Source: Phaseolus vulgaris
Taxonomy: Eukaryota; Streptophyta; Magnoliopsida; Fabales; Fabaceae
Length of the DNA: 64,000 nucleotides
NCBI RefSeq assembly: GCF_000499845.2
Contig: NC_023759.2
Location: forward strand, 22,501,069 to 22,565,068
Direction of reading: 5' to 3'
The position numbers and the translations under genes were made by a program. The notes under the pieces are model-generated. The model made no database searches, was not told where the DNA came from, and saw nothing but the letters and a program-made list of their open reading frames with translations. This document shows, in pieces, positions 21,828 through 34,400 of the stretch (the first letter of the stretch is position 1; the number at the start of each line of letters is the position of its first letter).

Positions 21828-24800
21828 AAAGAAACAAAGAAGTGCTATGAAAATAGCCTGAAGAACAAGAGGTCCGTGAGTTACGTGACAACCACCCCGC
21901 CTCCCGGTGTGAAGCCCAGGCCGACGGTAATGGAGGAGACCGCCGGAAGTGACGTGGTGATGGTGGATGCTGAGCTGGGGGAGGGGAACACCGGTCTAGA
22001 GGAAGAGGAGGCGAGGAATCGCCCTGAGGAAGCGAGGGAGCTGGGAATCGCCAGGGCGGTGATCGCCAGAGAGACCAGACCGAAACCCGTCGAGCAGTGG
22101 CTCGAAAGGAAGATCGGGGGAAAGATCTTCAAGCTAGGAAGATCTCTGGAGGCTGAGCTCCAGGACCAGATCGCCAAGGTGATAGAGCGGCATCTGGATG
22201 CGTTCGCATGGTCCGCCTCGGACATGCCCGGGATTGATCCCGACTTCTTATGCCATCATTTGGCGATGGACAACCAGGTCAGACCAGTACGACAGAGGAG
22301 GAGGAAATTCAACGAGGAGAGAAGGCAGACGATCAGGGATGAAACGCAGAAGCTCCTCGCTGCAGGCCATATTAGGGAAGTCCAGTACCCTGAGTGGCTA
22401 GCTAATGTCGTGCTGGTAAAGAAGAGCAATGGGAAATGGCGCATGTGCGTCGATTTCACCGATCTGAACAAGGTCTGCCCAAAGGATTCGTATCCTTTGC
22501 CGAGCATAGACGCCCTGGTTGGCAGTGCTGCAGGGTGTAAGTTGCTGAGTTTTCTGGATGCCTTCTCGGGGTACAACCAGATAAAGATGCATCCCATGGA
22601 CGAAGAGAAGACTGCCTTCATGACCGAGAGATCGTGCTACTGCTACAAGGTGATGCCATTTGGGCTGAAGAACGCGGGGGCCACGTACCAGAGGTTGATG
22701 GATCGGGTACTTGCACCAATGCTGGGAAGGAATGTGCAAGCCTACGTAGATGACATGGTCGTGACCTCGCCGGAGAAGAGCAAGCACGTTGCGGACTTGG
22801 AGGAATTGTTTACTACGATCGCCAAGTTCAGGTTAAAGCTGAATCCTGAGAAGTGCATCTTCGGCGTGGAGGCTGGGAAGTTTTTGGGGTTCCTTTTGAC
22901 TGAAAGAGGAATAGAAGCCAACCCTGATAAGTGTGCTGCCATCTTGGCGATGAGGAGCCCGGCCACCGTGAAGGAAGTGCAGCAGCTTACAGGTCGGATG
23001 GCCGCCCTGTCTCGCTTTGTGTCAGCCAGCGGGGAGAAGGGCCATCCGTATTTTCAGTGTTTAAGGCGGAACAACAAGTTTACCTGGACGAAGGAGTGTG
23101 AAGAGGCCTTCGTCAAGCTTAAGTAGTACCTGGCGAGCCCGCCGGTTTTGTGCAAACCGCTGGTGGGGACCCCTCTCAGGTTGTATTTCGCTGTGACTGA
23201 GAGGGCGGTGAGTGCGGTGCTCGCCCAAGACCAAGATCGGGCTCAAAAGCCTATTTATTTTGTTAGTAAGGTGCTGCAGGGCCCGGAAGTAAGATATCAA
23301 GCCTTGGAGAAAGCTGCCCTAACAGTAGTTTTTTCGGCGAGAAGGTTACGCCACTATTTCCACAGCTTCACGATACTGGTGATGACCGACTTGCCCATCC
23401 AGAAGGTCCTGAAGAAGCCCGACGTCGCCGGGAGGATGGTGAAGTGGGCGGTGGAGCTGTCGGAGTTCGATATTAAGTATGAGCCCCGAGGTCCGATTAA
23501 GGGACAGATCTTCGCGGATTTCGTGGTTGAGCTCTCATCTGAATCGACACGAGTGGAGGGGGATGACTTTCGTTGGGTCCTCTCCGTGGACGGATCGTCG
23601 AACCAGCAGGGTAGCGGTGCAGGAGTCATCTTGGAAGGGCCCAACGGCGTGCTGATTGAACAATCCCTGAGGTTTGCCTTCAAAGCCAACAACAACCAAG
23701 CAGAGTATGAGGCGCTGATCGCCGGAATCTTGCTGGCCAAGGAGATGGGGGCTAGGGTGTTGATGGCTAAGAGTGACTCACTGTTGGTCACGGGACAAGT
23801 AACAATCGAGTTCCAGGCTAAAGATCCACAAATGGCGGCTTACCTGGAGTATGTGCAGGAATTGAAGAGTTCCTTTGTCTCCTTTGAAGTGGTGCATGTG
23901 CCCAGAGAGCAGAATGCCCGAGCTGACTTGCTAGCCAAGCTCGCCAGTTCAGGCAAGGGGGGTAGGCAGAGGACGGTGATCCAAGAAACCCTGAAGACGC
24001 CCAGAGCATTTGTGGCAGATCACCTGGTTCTTCAGATAAGCAAATCGACGGAGAAAGCGGCGAGGAGTCACAGGTCTTTGACTCAGGAGACCTTGAGGTC
24101 GCCAAGAATAAGAGCGTGTCGGGGAGAGAAGGTGAACATAACGCAGGTCTACGCGACCCATGAGCCAGACACCTGGGTAACACAGTACAAGCGATGCCTG
24201 GCAGATGGCCTTCTCCCGCTAGATCCGACGGAGGCTAGGAAGATAAAGAAGAATTCTAGCAAGTTCACAATGATTGATGGCGAGCTGTATAGGTTTGGGT
24301 TCACACACCCACTCCTGGAATGTGTGCACGGAGAGAGATGTACAAGAATCATGGCCGAGCTCCATGAAGGGATTTGCGGGAGCCACGTCGGGGGTCGAGC
24401 TCTAGCCGCAAGAACCCTCCGTGCAGGTTACTATTGGCATACGATGAGAGAAGACTGCAAGAAGTACGCACAGTGTTGCAAGCAGTGTCAGAAACACGCC
24501 GATTGGCACAAGGCGCCCCCCGAGGAGTTGAAATCGATTTACAGCCCTTGGTCGTTTCACACATGGGGGATCGATATTCTGGGACCCTTTCCATTGGCGA
24601 TCAGGCAGATGAAGTACCTGGTGGTGGCGATTGAGTATTTCACCAAGTGGATCGAAGCAGAGCCAGTGGCCCAGATCACCGCGCACAAGATCGAGAGCTT
24701 TGTGTGGAAGAACATCGTGTGCTGGTTTGGTGTGCCCAAACGCCTGGTGTCAGATAACGGAACCCAGTTTGCAAGTCACCTGTTGAAGAAGCTGTGCGAA

Positions 24801-25400
24801 GGGGTGGGAATTCAACAAGTGTTTGCATCTGTCGAGCACCCTCAAACGAATGGCCAAGTAGAGTCAGCCAATCGGGTATTGCTAAGAGGTTTGAAGAGAA
24901 GGCTCGAGAAAGCCAAAGGAAGTTGGGCTGAAGAGGTGCCCCGTATAGTTTGGGCGTACCACACCACCGAGCAGTTAGGAACCCATGAGACCCCTTTCAG
25001 CCTGGTCTATGGATGCAACGCGATGATTCCAGTAGAAATCCAAGAAAGCTCGTCGAGGTTCCAGAACTTTGTAGCAGAAGACTCGAATGAGGAAAGAAGG
25101 CTGAATCTGGATTTGCTGGATGAGGTCAGGGAGGAGGCGAGAGTGAAGGCTGAGGCGGTGAAAAGAAGGATTTAACGAAGGTATAACTCGAAGGTGATGC
25201 CAAGGCAGTTTAGAGAAGGCGACCTGGTGATGAGGAAGGCCCACCAGTACGAGATGGAGAACAAGCTGTCGCCTAAGTGGACGGGACCGTTCAGGATAAC
25301 CGAGGCGCTCGGGAACGGCGCCTACCGCTTAGAAACGCTGGAAGGAGGGGCGATTCCTCGCACTTGGAACGCCACGCACCTCAAGTTATATTACAGTTAA
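21828..25400 (+). pseudogene. Pol of the Tat element: RT, two RNase H domains, integrase; two internal stops
   Basis: In the same frame as gag, this runs from 21828 to TAA 25398-25400, broken only by TAG 23124-23126 and TAA 25173-25175. Reverse transcriptase occupies about 22280-22800, with YVDD at 22743-22754. The RT-linked RNase H follows (FVSKVLQGPEVRYQALEK). A second RNase H has VDGSS with Asp at 23589, AEYEAL with Glu at 23703 and KSDSLLV with Asp at 23775, the Tat hallmark. Integrase has an HHCC zinc region near 24360-24500, then catalytic Asp 24573, Asp 24753 and Glu 24861, a D,D35E spacing. A C-terminal domain with GPFRI and GAYRLETLEGG ends the protein. All catalytic residues survive, so the copy is inactive mainly through nonsense mutations. 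Together with gag it spans about 1811 codons. Confidence 0.9.
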
Positions 25401-25825
25401 AAGCGTTGTAAGTAAAAACGAACGTATAGAGTTTGCGAAGCTTTCTGTTAAAACAGTTTGAAGGGGGCACTCTTTTTTCCCTAAGGAGGGTTTTTAATGA
25501 CGCCACCCAATAAAGAAAAGTTTTCGAAGCTTAAAGTTGTTTTAGATTGCATACCTGTCGTTATAGTGAAAGTTTTGAAAAAGACCTTGTCGCTTATACG
25601 TGATTTAAGGCGAGTTTTGAAGTTATGTCGCATGCTTTCTAAAAAAGCTTCTAAGTCCCCATCGTTTTCGGCGATTGGCGGCACCAATTAAAGTTTAAAG
25701 TCCTCATCGTCTTTAGGCGATCGGAGGCACCAGATAAAGACCTCAACGCCCTCGCGCGTTCTGAGGCGAGAAAAAGATAAAGACCTCCTCGCCGACGAGC
25801 GAGCGCAGGCGAGTTAGAATAAAAA
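25401..25825 (+). other. Non-coding spacer after pol
   Basis: Contains short direct repeats around AAAGTCC(T/C)CATCG and AAAGACCTC. The open frames here are short and repeat-derived. This is the usual position of variable, repeat-rich sequence in Tat elements. Confidence 0.5.
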
Positions 25826-26014
25826 GTCCTCAGTGCTTCCAGAGGGGAAAAGATGTAACCTCTGAGGCAATGTAGAGGCACCAGTAAAAAGTCCTCAGTG
25901 CTTCTAGAGGGGAGAAGATGTAACCTCTGAGGCAATGTAGAGGCACCAGTGAAAAGTCCTCAGTGTTTCTGGGGGAGAGAAGATGTAACCCCTGGGGCAA
26001 TGTAGAGGCACGAG
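25826..26014 (+). repeat. Three-copy 65-bp tandem repeat in the Tat element
   Basis: Units begin GTCCTCAGTG at 25826, 25891 and 25956, each containing AGATGTAACC and GGCAATGTAGAGGCAC. The period is exactly 65 bp. The units are near-identical, with a few substitutions in the third. Confidence 0.9.
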
Positions 26015-26120
26015 TTAAAGACCTTCTCGCCGATGAGCGAGTTCAGGCGAGTTAAAGACCTTCTCGCCGTCAAGCGAGTTCAGGCAAGATAAAATCCTTC
26101 TCGTCTCGAGCGAGTTCAGG
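26015..26120 (+). repeat. 37-bp tandem repeat in the Tat element
   Basis: Units begin TTAAAGACCTTCTCGCC at 26015 and 26052, with a diverged ATAAAATCCTTCTCG unit at 26089; each ends with GAGCGAGTTCAGG or a close variant. Related but less regular units occur upstream at about 25730-25815. Confidence 0.8.
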
Positions 26121-26716
26121 TACGGTGTAGAGGGTGGAAGAAGTTTAAAGGATAACTAAGGTAGGTTCGAAGAGAACGCTTAGCTATCTGGCTTGGCACT
26201 CTGAAGGTCAGGGGAAGTAGAGGAGGATCCGAAAGGCGCCTCTACCCCTAGATGAGGGAATAATGGCCAAGTTGTGAAAGCAAGAGGATGCTGGTATCGC
26301 CAAGACTCTTTGGCGACCAGGAGAAAGTCAAGCAGTGGCAGAAGCCAAGGCCCGTTTTGATAAGGCAGATCAGGTGAGCTGTGTTTAAGTTATTAGTTGG
26401 GTTGAAGCTTGTTATTTGAAAGGTGATTTCGCGCTGAGGTTCGTTACCTTAAGATCGCAAGTTGTTAGAATGTTATCGTTCGAAATTTAATGGTTTGGAG
26501 CAGTTAGTATACAATTGCGCTCACGAAGTTGCTAAGACTCTTTCGTCTAAGAGATTTGTACAAGGAAAATAAAAGTTAACAAAGGGATTATGTACAGAGA
26601 CGGGAAATGTCATAACATAAGTATATCGGTTCAAATTGCATATACAAGGGAGGAAATTTTTTGCAAGTAAATTGTGAAAGAGAGAAACTGAGGAATAAGT
26701 GGATGGAGGGAATCAG
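26121..26716 (+). other. Spacer between tandem repeats and the antisense gene
   Basis: About 600 bp with no supported ORF on either strand. It should contain the 3' untranslated region and terminator of the antisense gene that ends at 26717. Nothing more specific is seen. Confidence 0.5.
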
Positions 26717-29312
26717 CTAGTCTTCAGAAGGAATGATCTTCCAGTTCACCACTTCATTGTTCAGCGACACCATGGAAAGATCCAAGTCAGGGTATTGGCA
26801 GGCGAACTGCTCCAGGGCGGCGTCAAACCCAGCAGCGAGGATTTGGGCAGAGCTCAGCTCGAGTTCTTCAATCTGCTTCTTGAGCCCCTCGTTCTGCTGT
26901 TTTAGTTCTTTAGCCCTCTCCCGAGCTTGAAGAAGGTCTTCAGTAACCCTCTTGTTCTCCGCCTGCGCTTGGACCAGCTCTGCGGCGATCCCTTCTTTTT
27001 CCTCTTTGACCTCGACAAGTTTGGCCATGGTGTCGTCTCTCTCTTTTTCAACCTTTCCCAGGAAGACCTCCCTATCTACTGACCTCTTCTCAAGGTTTTC
27101 TACCTTGGCTGCATCGGCTTTGATCGACGCTTCCAGGTCGGCCACCTTGAGACGGTAGGGGACCAGCTTGCTCTCCAGCTCGATCTTCTCTTGAGCTAAG
27201 AGCTGCACCTTATGGCGTAGATCGGTGGCCTCCTTACGCGCCATCCGCAGTTCGGTGCTCATAGCATCCTCTACTCGCGAATGGTCGATCTCCGCCAGCA
27301 TTAGGTTGCAGGACAACTTCTCCGCCTCGATCCTTATCAGGCGGTTCTCCTCTTGGAGCACGGAGATGTCATCCTGGAGTTTCTTGCTGGAACTCTCCAC
27401 AGCTTGTGATATGATGGAGGGAAAATCCTCTGCCATCATCTTGAGTTTTGCTGAGAAGGGTTCCCACACTCTCTTGACCACGAGGGAGAGGTTTGCTTGT
27501 GGAAGCACTGGGGGAGCCTGTTGCTGGTTCTCGCCACCACCTTCTTGAATTGGTTGGAGAGGTGGAGCTTCTTGGCGAGGTGGCGACGAGGGGGACTCGG
27601 AGATGATAATAGGTGAGTTATGAGCACCTTCGTCCCCGCCTAGTGCAGCTTCCGCAGTTGAGGCGTTTGAAGGAGGACCCCCTCCAGCAGATACGTATGG
27701 CGTGGAGGCGCTCGGGGGGTTCTCCATGAAGTTGGGCTCAGCAGCCTCAACCACGGGAAAAGCAGCTGCCAAGGGAACTGCTTGGACTGGCGATGTGGGA
27801 GCTGGAGGAGGAGGCAGTGTTGGAGGTGGAGCTGGCGGAGAAGGCGGTGTTGATGTTGGAGGAGGAGGTGGAGCAGGTGGTGAAGAAGGCGCCACCCTCT
27901 TTCTTTTGGTGATGAGGCCATCTTCAGTTGCCTCATCGTCTTCTTCTTCGTCCTCATGAACCACCTGAGGGGTTTTCCTCTTAGGCTTCCTGAGGATGAG
28001 CTTCTTGCGCTGTTGGGCGGGCAGAGCCTCGGAAGGAGCTGGGCCTTTGGGGGGCGATCTGCCCTGAGCGGCGGCGATCTCCACCACCGAGTTGGGCACA
28101 GTCTGGGAGCCCGATGCCAACCCATGGGCTCGGGCGAGCGCCCTCAATTCAGCTAATTTTCCTTTGCCCAACATGAGGTCTGCATAATACGAAGGTGTAC
28201 AGGTCAGCTCAGAAACAAGGATAAATACATGAATAAGTATGCAAATGAGGCAAACAGGTGATACAGAAAATAAAACTCAAAGTCTTGTGCACAACAAGCA
28301 AGGCGTCCAGTAACAGTTAACAGAGGTACAACGCAAGGCAAAGGCTTAAGCGTTGAGATAAACACTAACCTATGCGAGTCTCGAGTTGATCTTCGAAGAA
28401 CTCGAAGGAGATGAGAGCAGTGGTGAGGAAGGTGATGTTAGCATCTGCCACGCTCTTCCAGAAGAGGCACAGATCTTTGTCCAAAGCGCCCATGCTGTCA
28501 GGGCTTCTTGGCCTCCTGAAGCTTCCTTTGGATTCTTTATTTCCCTTGTTTACCCAGTACAAGGGAAAGCCGTCCAGCAGCGAGGCGTCCTGGTCGTTTG
28601 GGCGCACTTGGACAAATTTGCCTTTCCAATCCTTGTAGGATTGCTGGAAGATAGAGAGGATCGACCTCCCAGCAATCCCGTTCAGACTCACCCAAAGGCG
28701 ATCTCCTGGATGCTTAGCTTCAAAGAGGAAAAGGAAAACGTCCACCGACGCTGGCAGTCCCAGATGTGCGCACATGATCTGAAATGCCCGCACGAATGCC
28801 CAGCTGTTGGGATGAAGCTGGGCGGCGGCGATGTCGAGCTCAGTTAGTAGCTCCCTTTCAAAACGAGTGAAGGGAAACCTAAGTTTCATCTTCTTGAATA
28901 TGGTGGTGTATACAAAGCAGAACAACCCGCCGTTGTTCCCTTTGTCGTCGGCGCAAACTGGCACATTGGGGGGGCAAGGTAGCACCATCAGCCTATCATC
29001 GTGCTCCTTGTGGAACGACAGGTGGGGTTCGTCCCCTTTCTTCAATCGAAGAACCGCCCCAGCAGAATTTACCGAGGAAGTTTCCTTCAGCAAAGTCGAA
29101 GTGGCCCAGGGGTATAGCTCCTTGTAATCTGGGGTAGGGATGGAGGCTCCTCCGGCGACCGGTGGGGTAGCCTGAGCCGGGTTGGGGCGAAAGGTTGCAG
29201 GCCTCTCAGCCTGGGAGGAGGAAGCACCAGGTGCTCGCGGGGGGTTACGAGCTTGAGATGGAGGGTTTCGTGATGAGGGAGGAGGATTCGGGGTGATCTT
29301 TGAACGAGCCAT
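26717..29312 (-). CDS. Spliced antisense gene of the Tat element (~801 aa), function unknown
   Basis: Exon 1 runs 29312-28370 and exon 2 runs 28179-26717 on the minus strand. The 190-bp intron has a GT donor (GGTTAGTG) and a TATGCAG acceptor. Joining in phase 1 keeps one frame across 802 codons including the stop. The N-terminal 60 residues are Pro/Ser/Arg-rich. A globular region follows with LYPWATSTLLKE, LRFPFTRFERELLTELDIAAAQLHPNSW and FWVNKGNKESKG-like blocks. The exon 2 part is low-complexity, rich in Pro and acidic residues. A long heptad-rich coiled coil (Lys/Glu-rich) fills most of the last 230 residues, ending VVNWKIIPSED. Antisense ORFs between pol and the 3' LTR are known in plant Tat elements, where such proteins are usually labelled putative plant transposon proteins. 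The role is unknown. No internal stop is present, in contrast to gag-pol on the other strand. Confidence 0.78.
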
Positions 29313-29888
29313 CGCGGAAACTGCAAAGGAAAAAGAAAGGGGAAGGTGAGCGAAGGTTGCAAAGGCTGACTCGATCGTAAAAGAAAGATCAGAAACGAAC
29401 GAACGAAAGTTCGTTGTAATGGAGACGAAACCCTAAGTTACCAGAAGGGAGAAGCAGAAGAAACAACCCACAGCGTATGCACCAGGCAGTTAATGGATGA
29501 TGCGAACCGGTTAAAATGCAGGAAAACTCAACAGAAGAAGTAAAGGGGGTACCTTTTGATGATCAGACGAACGCTGAAGAAGTTGAGGAATCAGAAGGTT
29601 GAAGAGCTTCGTGGGTTTTTTGCAGAAGAAACTCAGAGCGTTTGAGAAGGCAAAGAGGTGATGGAACAGTAGAAATGAAATGGGTTTAAGGGTTTTTCAA
29701 ATGATTTTTGGAAGCGTAAACGACAACTAAAGACGACCGTTGATGAAGCCACGTGTCGAGCGATTCGAAGAGTGTTTGGTGGAGCGTCAGGAAAGCAGAA
29801 AGTACAAGCGCTTGGAATTCTGTGTCAGTGCCACATAGATCGGTAGTGACGTGACTCCTTTAGTCTTTTCGCTGGACAAGTCTTCGCT
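29313..29888 (-). promoter_or_regulatory. Presumed promoter/leader of the antisense gene
   Basis: The 575 bp between the antisense start codon and the polypurine tract carry no sense ORF of the element. A promoter for the antisense transcript must lie here or in the 3' LTR read backwards. No clear TATA box could be picked by eye, so this assignment rests on position only. Confidence 0.35.
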
Positions 29889-29905
29889 TAAGACTGGGGG
29901 GCTTG
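29889..29905 (+). other. Polypurine tract
   Basis: AAGACTGGGGGGCTTG immediately precedes the 3' LTR start. A G-rich tract at this position primes plus-strand DNA synthesis in LTR elements. Confidence 0.75.
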
Positions 29906-30796
29906 TGTACCGCCCTGGTAGTCGGAAGTAATGACGTGGCATCAAGCTATTGTATAGGCGTGTTGATGGGACACCTGGCTGGTGGAAGGGAAGGAAGTCG
30001 GGGGGCTCGTGTAGTCGTCAGTTATTAAGTTGGCGTGATCTGAGCTCCAGCATACCTAAACCGGCGGTGACCAGGTTGAAGATGAAGTCGCCAGATGTGA
30101 ACCCGGGCGACCAAGTGATCAGAGATCGCCGAAGCAGGGACATCGCCAAAGATGAAGTCAGATAGCCTTTCCCAGCGGGCCAGAGGATGAGCTCGGGAGA
30201 TGGCACCCTTGAACGTACACGGTGAAGCAAGAAGAGTAGATCATGAAGGCGGCCGGCGAGACCATAGGGAAGGTGTGTACGAAGGCACCCGAACTCGCCA
30301 CCCAGAAGAGATCACGCTCCAAGGCAATTATGCACTGAGTTGTGTCATGCATAAGTAACTTAGCCAAAATCCTGAAGAGTAAGAAGTGGCGCCCAAGTCA
30401 AGGATGCTCCAGATGATAGCACGTGTACAGCTGGATGCGAGCCACGTGTCCAGATGTGTAACTGCCAGGAGAGAGAAAGTGCCCAGGTATATAAGAGTTT
30501 CCAACGAACTTTGAGGTACGCACGCGTTTAGATTGCTTCTTTACAACTGCGAGAACGAGAGTACGCTGAGAGAGAACTTTGCACGGTTCCTTTAGAGTCT
30601 TTGAGTTTTTCTCTTAGTAATTGGTGGTTTAGTCGCTGACTTGGGCGTCGGAGCGTGATCGGCCGCAGCGGCGCCGTTCTGTCTTTTGCAGGTTCTTGAG
30701 GTGAATCACGGTGAAAGACAGAGGCTAACATGGTGCAGAAGTCGATCCAAGTTTGACGAGGCAAGGCTCCAGCGTTCTGGTCAAAAGGCAGGATCA
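29906..30796 (+). repeat. 3' LTR
   Basis: 891 bp, TG...CA bounded, about nine substitutions relative to the 5' LTR. Followed by the GTAAG target duplication at 30797-30801. Confidence 0.93.
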
Positions 30797-30801
30797 GTAA
30801 G

Positions 30802-31345
30802 TTTTAACAACACTTTTTCAATTAAAATTATTCATATTTTTTTATTGATAAAGAAAGAATAATATTTAAAGAATATTTTAACTATATTACAAAAAATACT
30901 TCTAAAACTTCAACACAATTTGTTTCAGTAACATAACCAACACATATAACCCACTTTTAAAATGCTAATATGTTATACTAAATTTTTAAAAATAAAAAAT
31001 AATAAAAAATAATAAAAAATAATAATAATAAAAAAAATAAAAATAAATAAATAAAATATATATATATATATATAACTATTGCTTATTTACTTTAATTTAA
31101 GTTTAAATTATTCAATTTGAATCCCTGTCGTTGAATGTTAATATACATAATGAAGAACCTGAGCTTTGTTAATATGTATGTTGTTATTTTTATCCTTATT
31201 TGAATACGAATTTTTATTTTAACTTGAGGTTGGAAATCCCTTACAGATAGGATTATAGGGCCTTGTATATTAAAAAGCTTACAACTAGTATTCATTTATG
31301 CATATCATACAACATGGTGGAAGAAGATGCACCATTTCTGAGGGC

Positions 31346-31426
<81 letters not shown>

Positions 31427-34400
31427 TACTAACGTGGCAACTAAATGCTGTCTTTATCTTCATTAATTAAGTTGGCTATCTTGTGGGGCTTCACTTGTAA
31501 GGGAAGGGATATTCACAGATAAAAAAAATGAAAAAGACAAAAAAAAAAAAACTTGTGCAGTTAATTCGATTTTAGTCTTGAAGGATTGGAACTAAGAAAA
31601 TAATTTTTTTTGGGTAATATTAGAAACAAGCTATTGTGACAGTGTATAGGGTACAAAGATTCAGATCTGAATCAGTGGATCCTCCTGAAATGATAGTCAC
31701 TTTTATAACAGGACAGTGTTACTCTCGTTTCTCTCATGATAGAGACTGACATATTCATCCTATGATTCAATATTATCATTTAAAAAAAAATTAGATTAAA
31801 TTTATTCATATAAAAGTCTTCACTATAAAATGATAGAAAGCTCTTGAATTAAAAATATATATATTTTTCTAATTATGTTTTCAACAGTCTAAAACAACTT
31901 CTCAAGGTTTTTAATCTTTACTACCATCTTAGGCCTTTAATGACATTTTGCAATTTTCAAATTATACATATATAATACCCACCATTTATTCGTCCTGTTT
32001 AACCTTTTATTTTAGAAATCAAGTGAAAAATAAAAATAATAAGAAAGTAATTAATATTACTTTAAACTTAGAAGATAAGAGTTAAATAGAAATAAACATA
32101 TTTCAAATATAAAAGTGTGTATATTGTAATTTTAATCTTTAGAATAACTAGTTTTATACAAGTGTATGTTGTAATATATTTAAAGAATTAAAAGGAGTTA
32201 GTTTAATGTTCAATTCAAGAGATATGAGTGCAAGGTTGTTAAATGAATTAAAGAGTTTGAGCACGTGTTTAAAAAAGAGATACATGAGACAATATCCAAA
32301 TAAAAAGGTGAGATGCAAATTTTTTGAGAAATTAATTTTTGAAAAGCAAAAATAAAAGATGTTGATTATTGTAAGTATATGATTATTAGATATTGAGAAA
32401 ATATAGTAAAGTGTAATAGTGAATTATGTTACATAGGATTAAGAAGGAAAATGAGAGACTGGTCATCCCTCAAGTTGTTCACATTTATTTATTTTTTATT
32501 GTCGACAAAAAAAAGTGGATGTGTTGAATGATCACCACCACCTGTTTCTGACTTGGTTACCTTATATAATATTAATAGTTACAGCAGAATGAGTATAAGT
32601 AAAAGATTGATGAAATATAGCACCCAAATAATATTTATCATTTTATCTTTCATTTTTTTTCTTTACCATTACAAAAAATAATGTTTTTTTTAATGATTAC
32701 ATTATTCTTAAAATCATGTTTTGGGATGAAAAAGGAGATTTGATTAGGGGAGGAAAATAGGGTAGGGCAGGTTTTGATTACCCAGAAAAGTAGGCAATGA
32801 AGAAAAAGTGTGGCCTACAAAGGCATATTCATCACAAGAACATAAATGATCCAACACTCCTCCACCACAACCCTACATACTCATTTATTTCCCCTTACTA
32901 ACTTCACTTATTTTTTACCTTTCACCTCACTCACATGCTTTCTCTCTCCCTCACACTTTCACCATATCTACATTGCAATTTTCTCTCCTATTCTACAACC
33001 TTTTCTAACACACAACACTCCCTCTAATAATCTACCCACCCCTAACCCTAACACATGGCCACAGATATTCACCACTCTCAAAATAAATCACTCAAATGAT
33101 ACTCGTTCTCTTGTTTAGGACTCTGTTAGATACTAAACTTTTCATTAACATTTTCTACTTTCACAAACTATATCTCACTGCTTTTAAGGATATATGCATT
33201 CAGATTATATTTTGAGTTCTCTATAAATTATATTATCTACTAATAATAAACTGTCTAATACTATTTTATATTTATTTAAAATATATATTAAATTAAATAG
33301 TTATTAATCGTTGACTAATTATTTTCTAGCTCTACATTTCACTGTTATTTAGTAATTTTCTTGTAATGGATAAAAATACAAAAGAAAATTTAAAGGTAAA
33401 ATTAAAACTGTTTGATCACTTAATAAAACAACATTTTAATAAAATTTAATTAAATACTTAATTTTATGAAATAATTGAAACTTAATGAAATTTAAATTAG
33501 AATGATACGATGAATGAAATTCTAATTTAAATAAATAATTATATCCTATCCATATTTTAAATTGAATAACCACAAATACCCTGACTCTTTGATAACATTG
33601 TTGCCAAAGTGTGATTTCATTAGAAATTAAAGATAGGTAAGACTCGGATATGGAACTATGTTGGCAGTTGGGGTCCAGTTCCCTTGATTTTTTACATTTC
33701 TTTTTAATAATAGGTTAAGTATTGGACTTTTTGAAAAAAATTATTGTATTTAATAGATAAGTTTTTATCTTATCTTAAAAAATACTACTACAAAATTTAT
33801 TTTATTTTAAATATTTATATGTTATCTTCTTTTTTTTCTATTTTTGGAGTTAATTATATTAAAATAAATTTACCTTACTTAAAAAAACTAATGATAATAG
33901 GAGAGAATTATAATCATTCTTAATTTTTGCTTTTACTCTAAAATAGTCTTCTTTTAATTATAAGTAGAGTGAAAACTATATTTGGGCATTTTTGAGTGAT
34001 TACCCGATAGTATATATAAAAAAAACCTAAACATTTGAATATAAATTTAATTAGTGAGAATTTTGATGAGATGAAAATGAGTGGATGGCTATAGATGAAT
34101 CCTGATTTGGTGAGTATTTAGAAGCTATGGAAGTAGTAGAAGTAGTATACTATGGAAGAAAATTATTGGTTTGACGTTATAATTGAGTAGGCATAGTTAT
34201 AATAAATTAGTGTTGTTATTATTTATTTAGTGAGGAAAATAGAAAATTATTAGAAATATTAAATGATGCACCTCATCTCTAGTTGTGCACTGCCAATCAC
34301 AACATGCCGCATTTAGTCTTAAAGCTGCTGCATTAAATACACTCTTAAAGTCAAGCTGGCCTATCCACAAATTTAACATCAAATTATTGATCTTATTATT

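Larger units (their letters stand above)
18700..30796 (+). mobile_element. Complete Ty3/gypsy Tat-lineage LTR retrotransposon, ~12.1 kb
   Basis: Two 891-bp LTRs (18700-19590 and 29906-30796) begin TGTACCGCCC and end AGGATCA. They differ at about nine positions by eye, roughly 1%. The element is flanked by a perfect 5-bp target duplication GTAAG (18695-18699 and 30797-30801). Internal order: a PBS-like stretch, gag with protease, reverse transcriptase, RNase H, a second RNase H, integrase, tandem repeats, an antisense spliced gene, a G-rich polypurine tract, and the 3' LTR. The second RNase H and the extra antisense gene between pol and the 3' LTR place it in the plant Tat group. It is much more GC-rich than the surrounding DNA. 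Three nonsense codons in gag-pol mean this copy probably cannot move by itself. Confidence 0.95.

Noticed and set aside
27702..27959. Gly-rich plus-strand frame
   Set aside because: Complement of the Pro-rich part of the antisense gene.
31263..31466. 67-codon frame with a Tyr-Ile run
   Set aside because: Created by the TA microsatellite.
32846..33118. 90-codon frame rich in Thr/His/Phe/Leu
   Set aside because: Low-complexity pyrimidine-rich stretch without a domain or splice partners.
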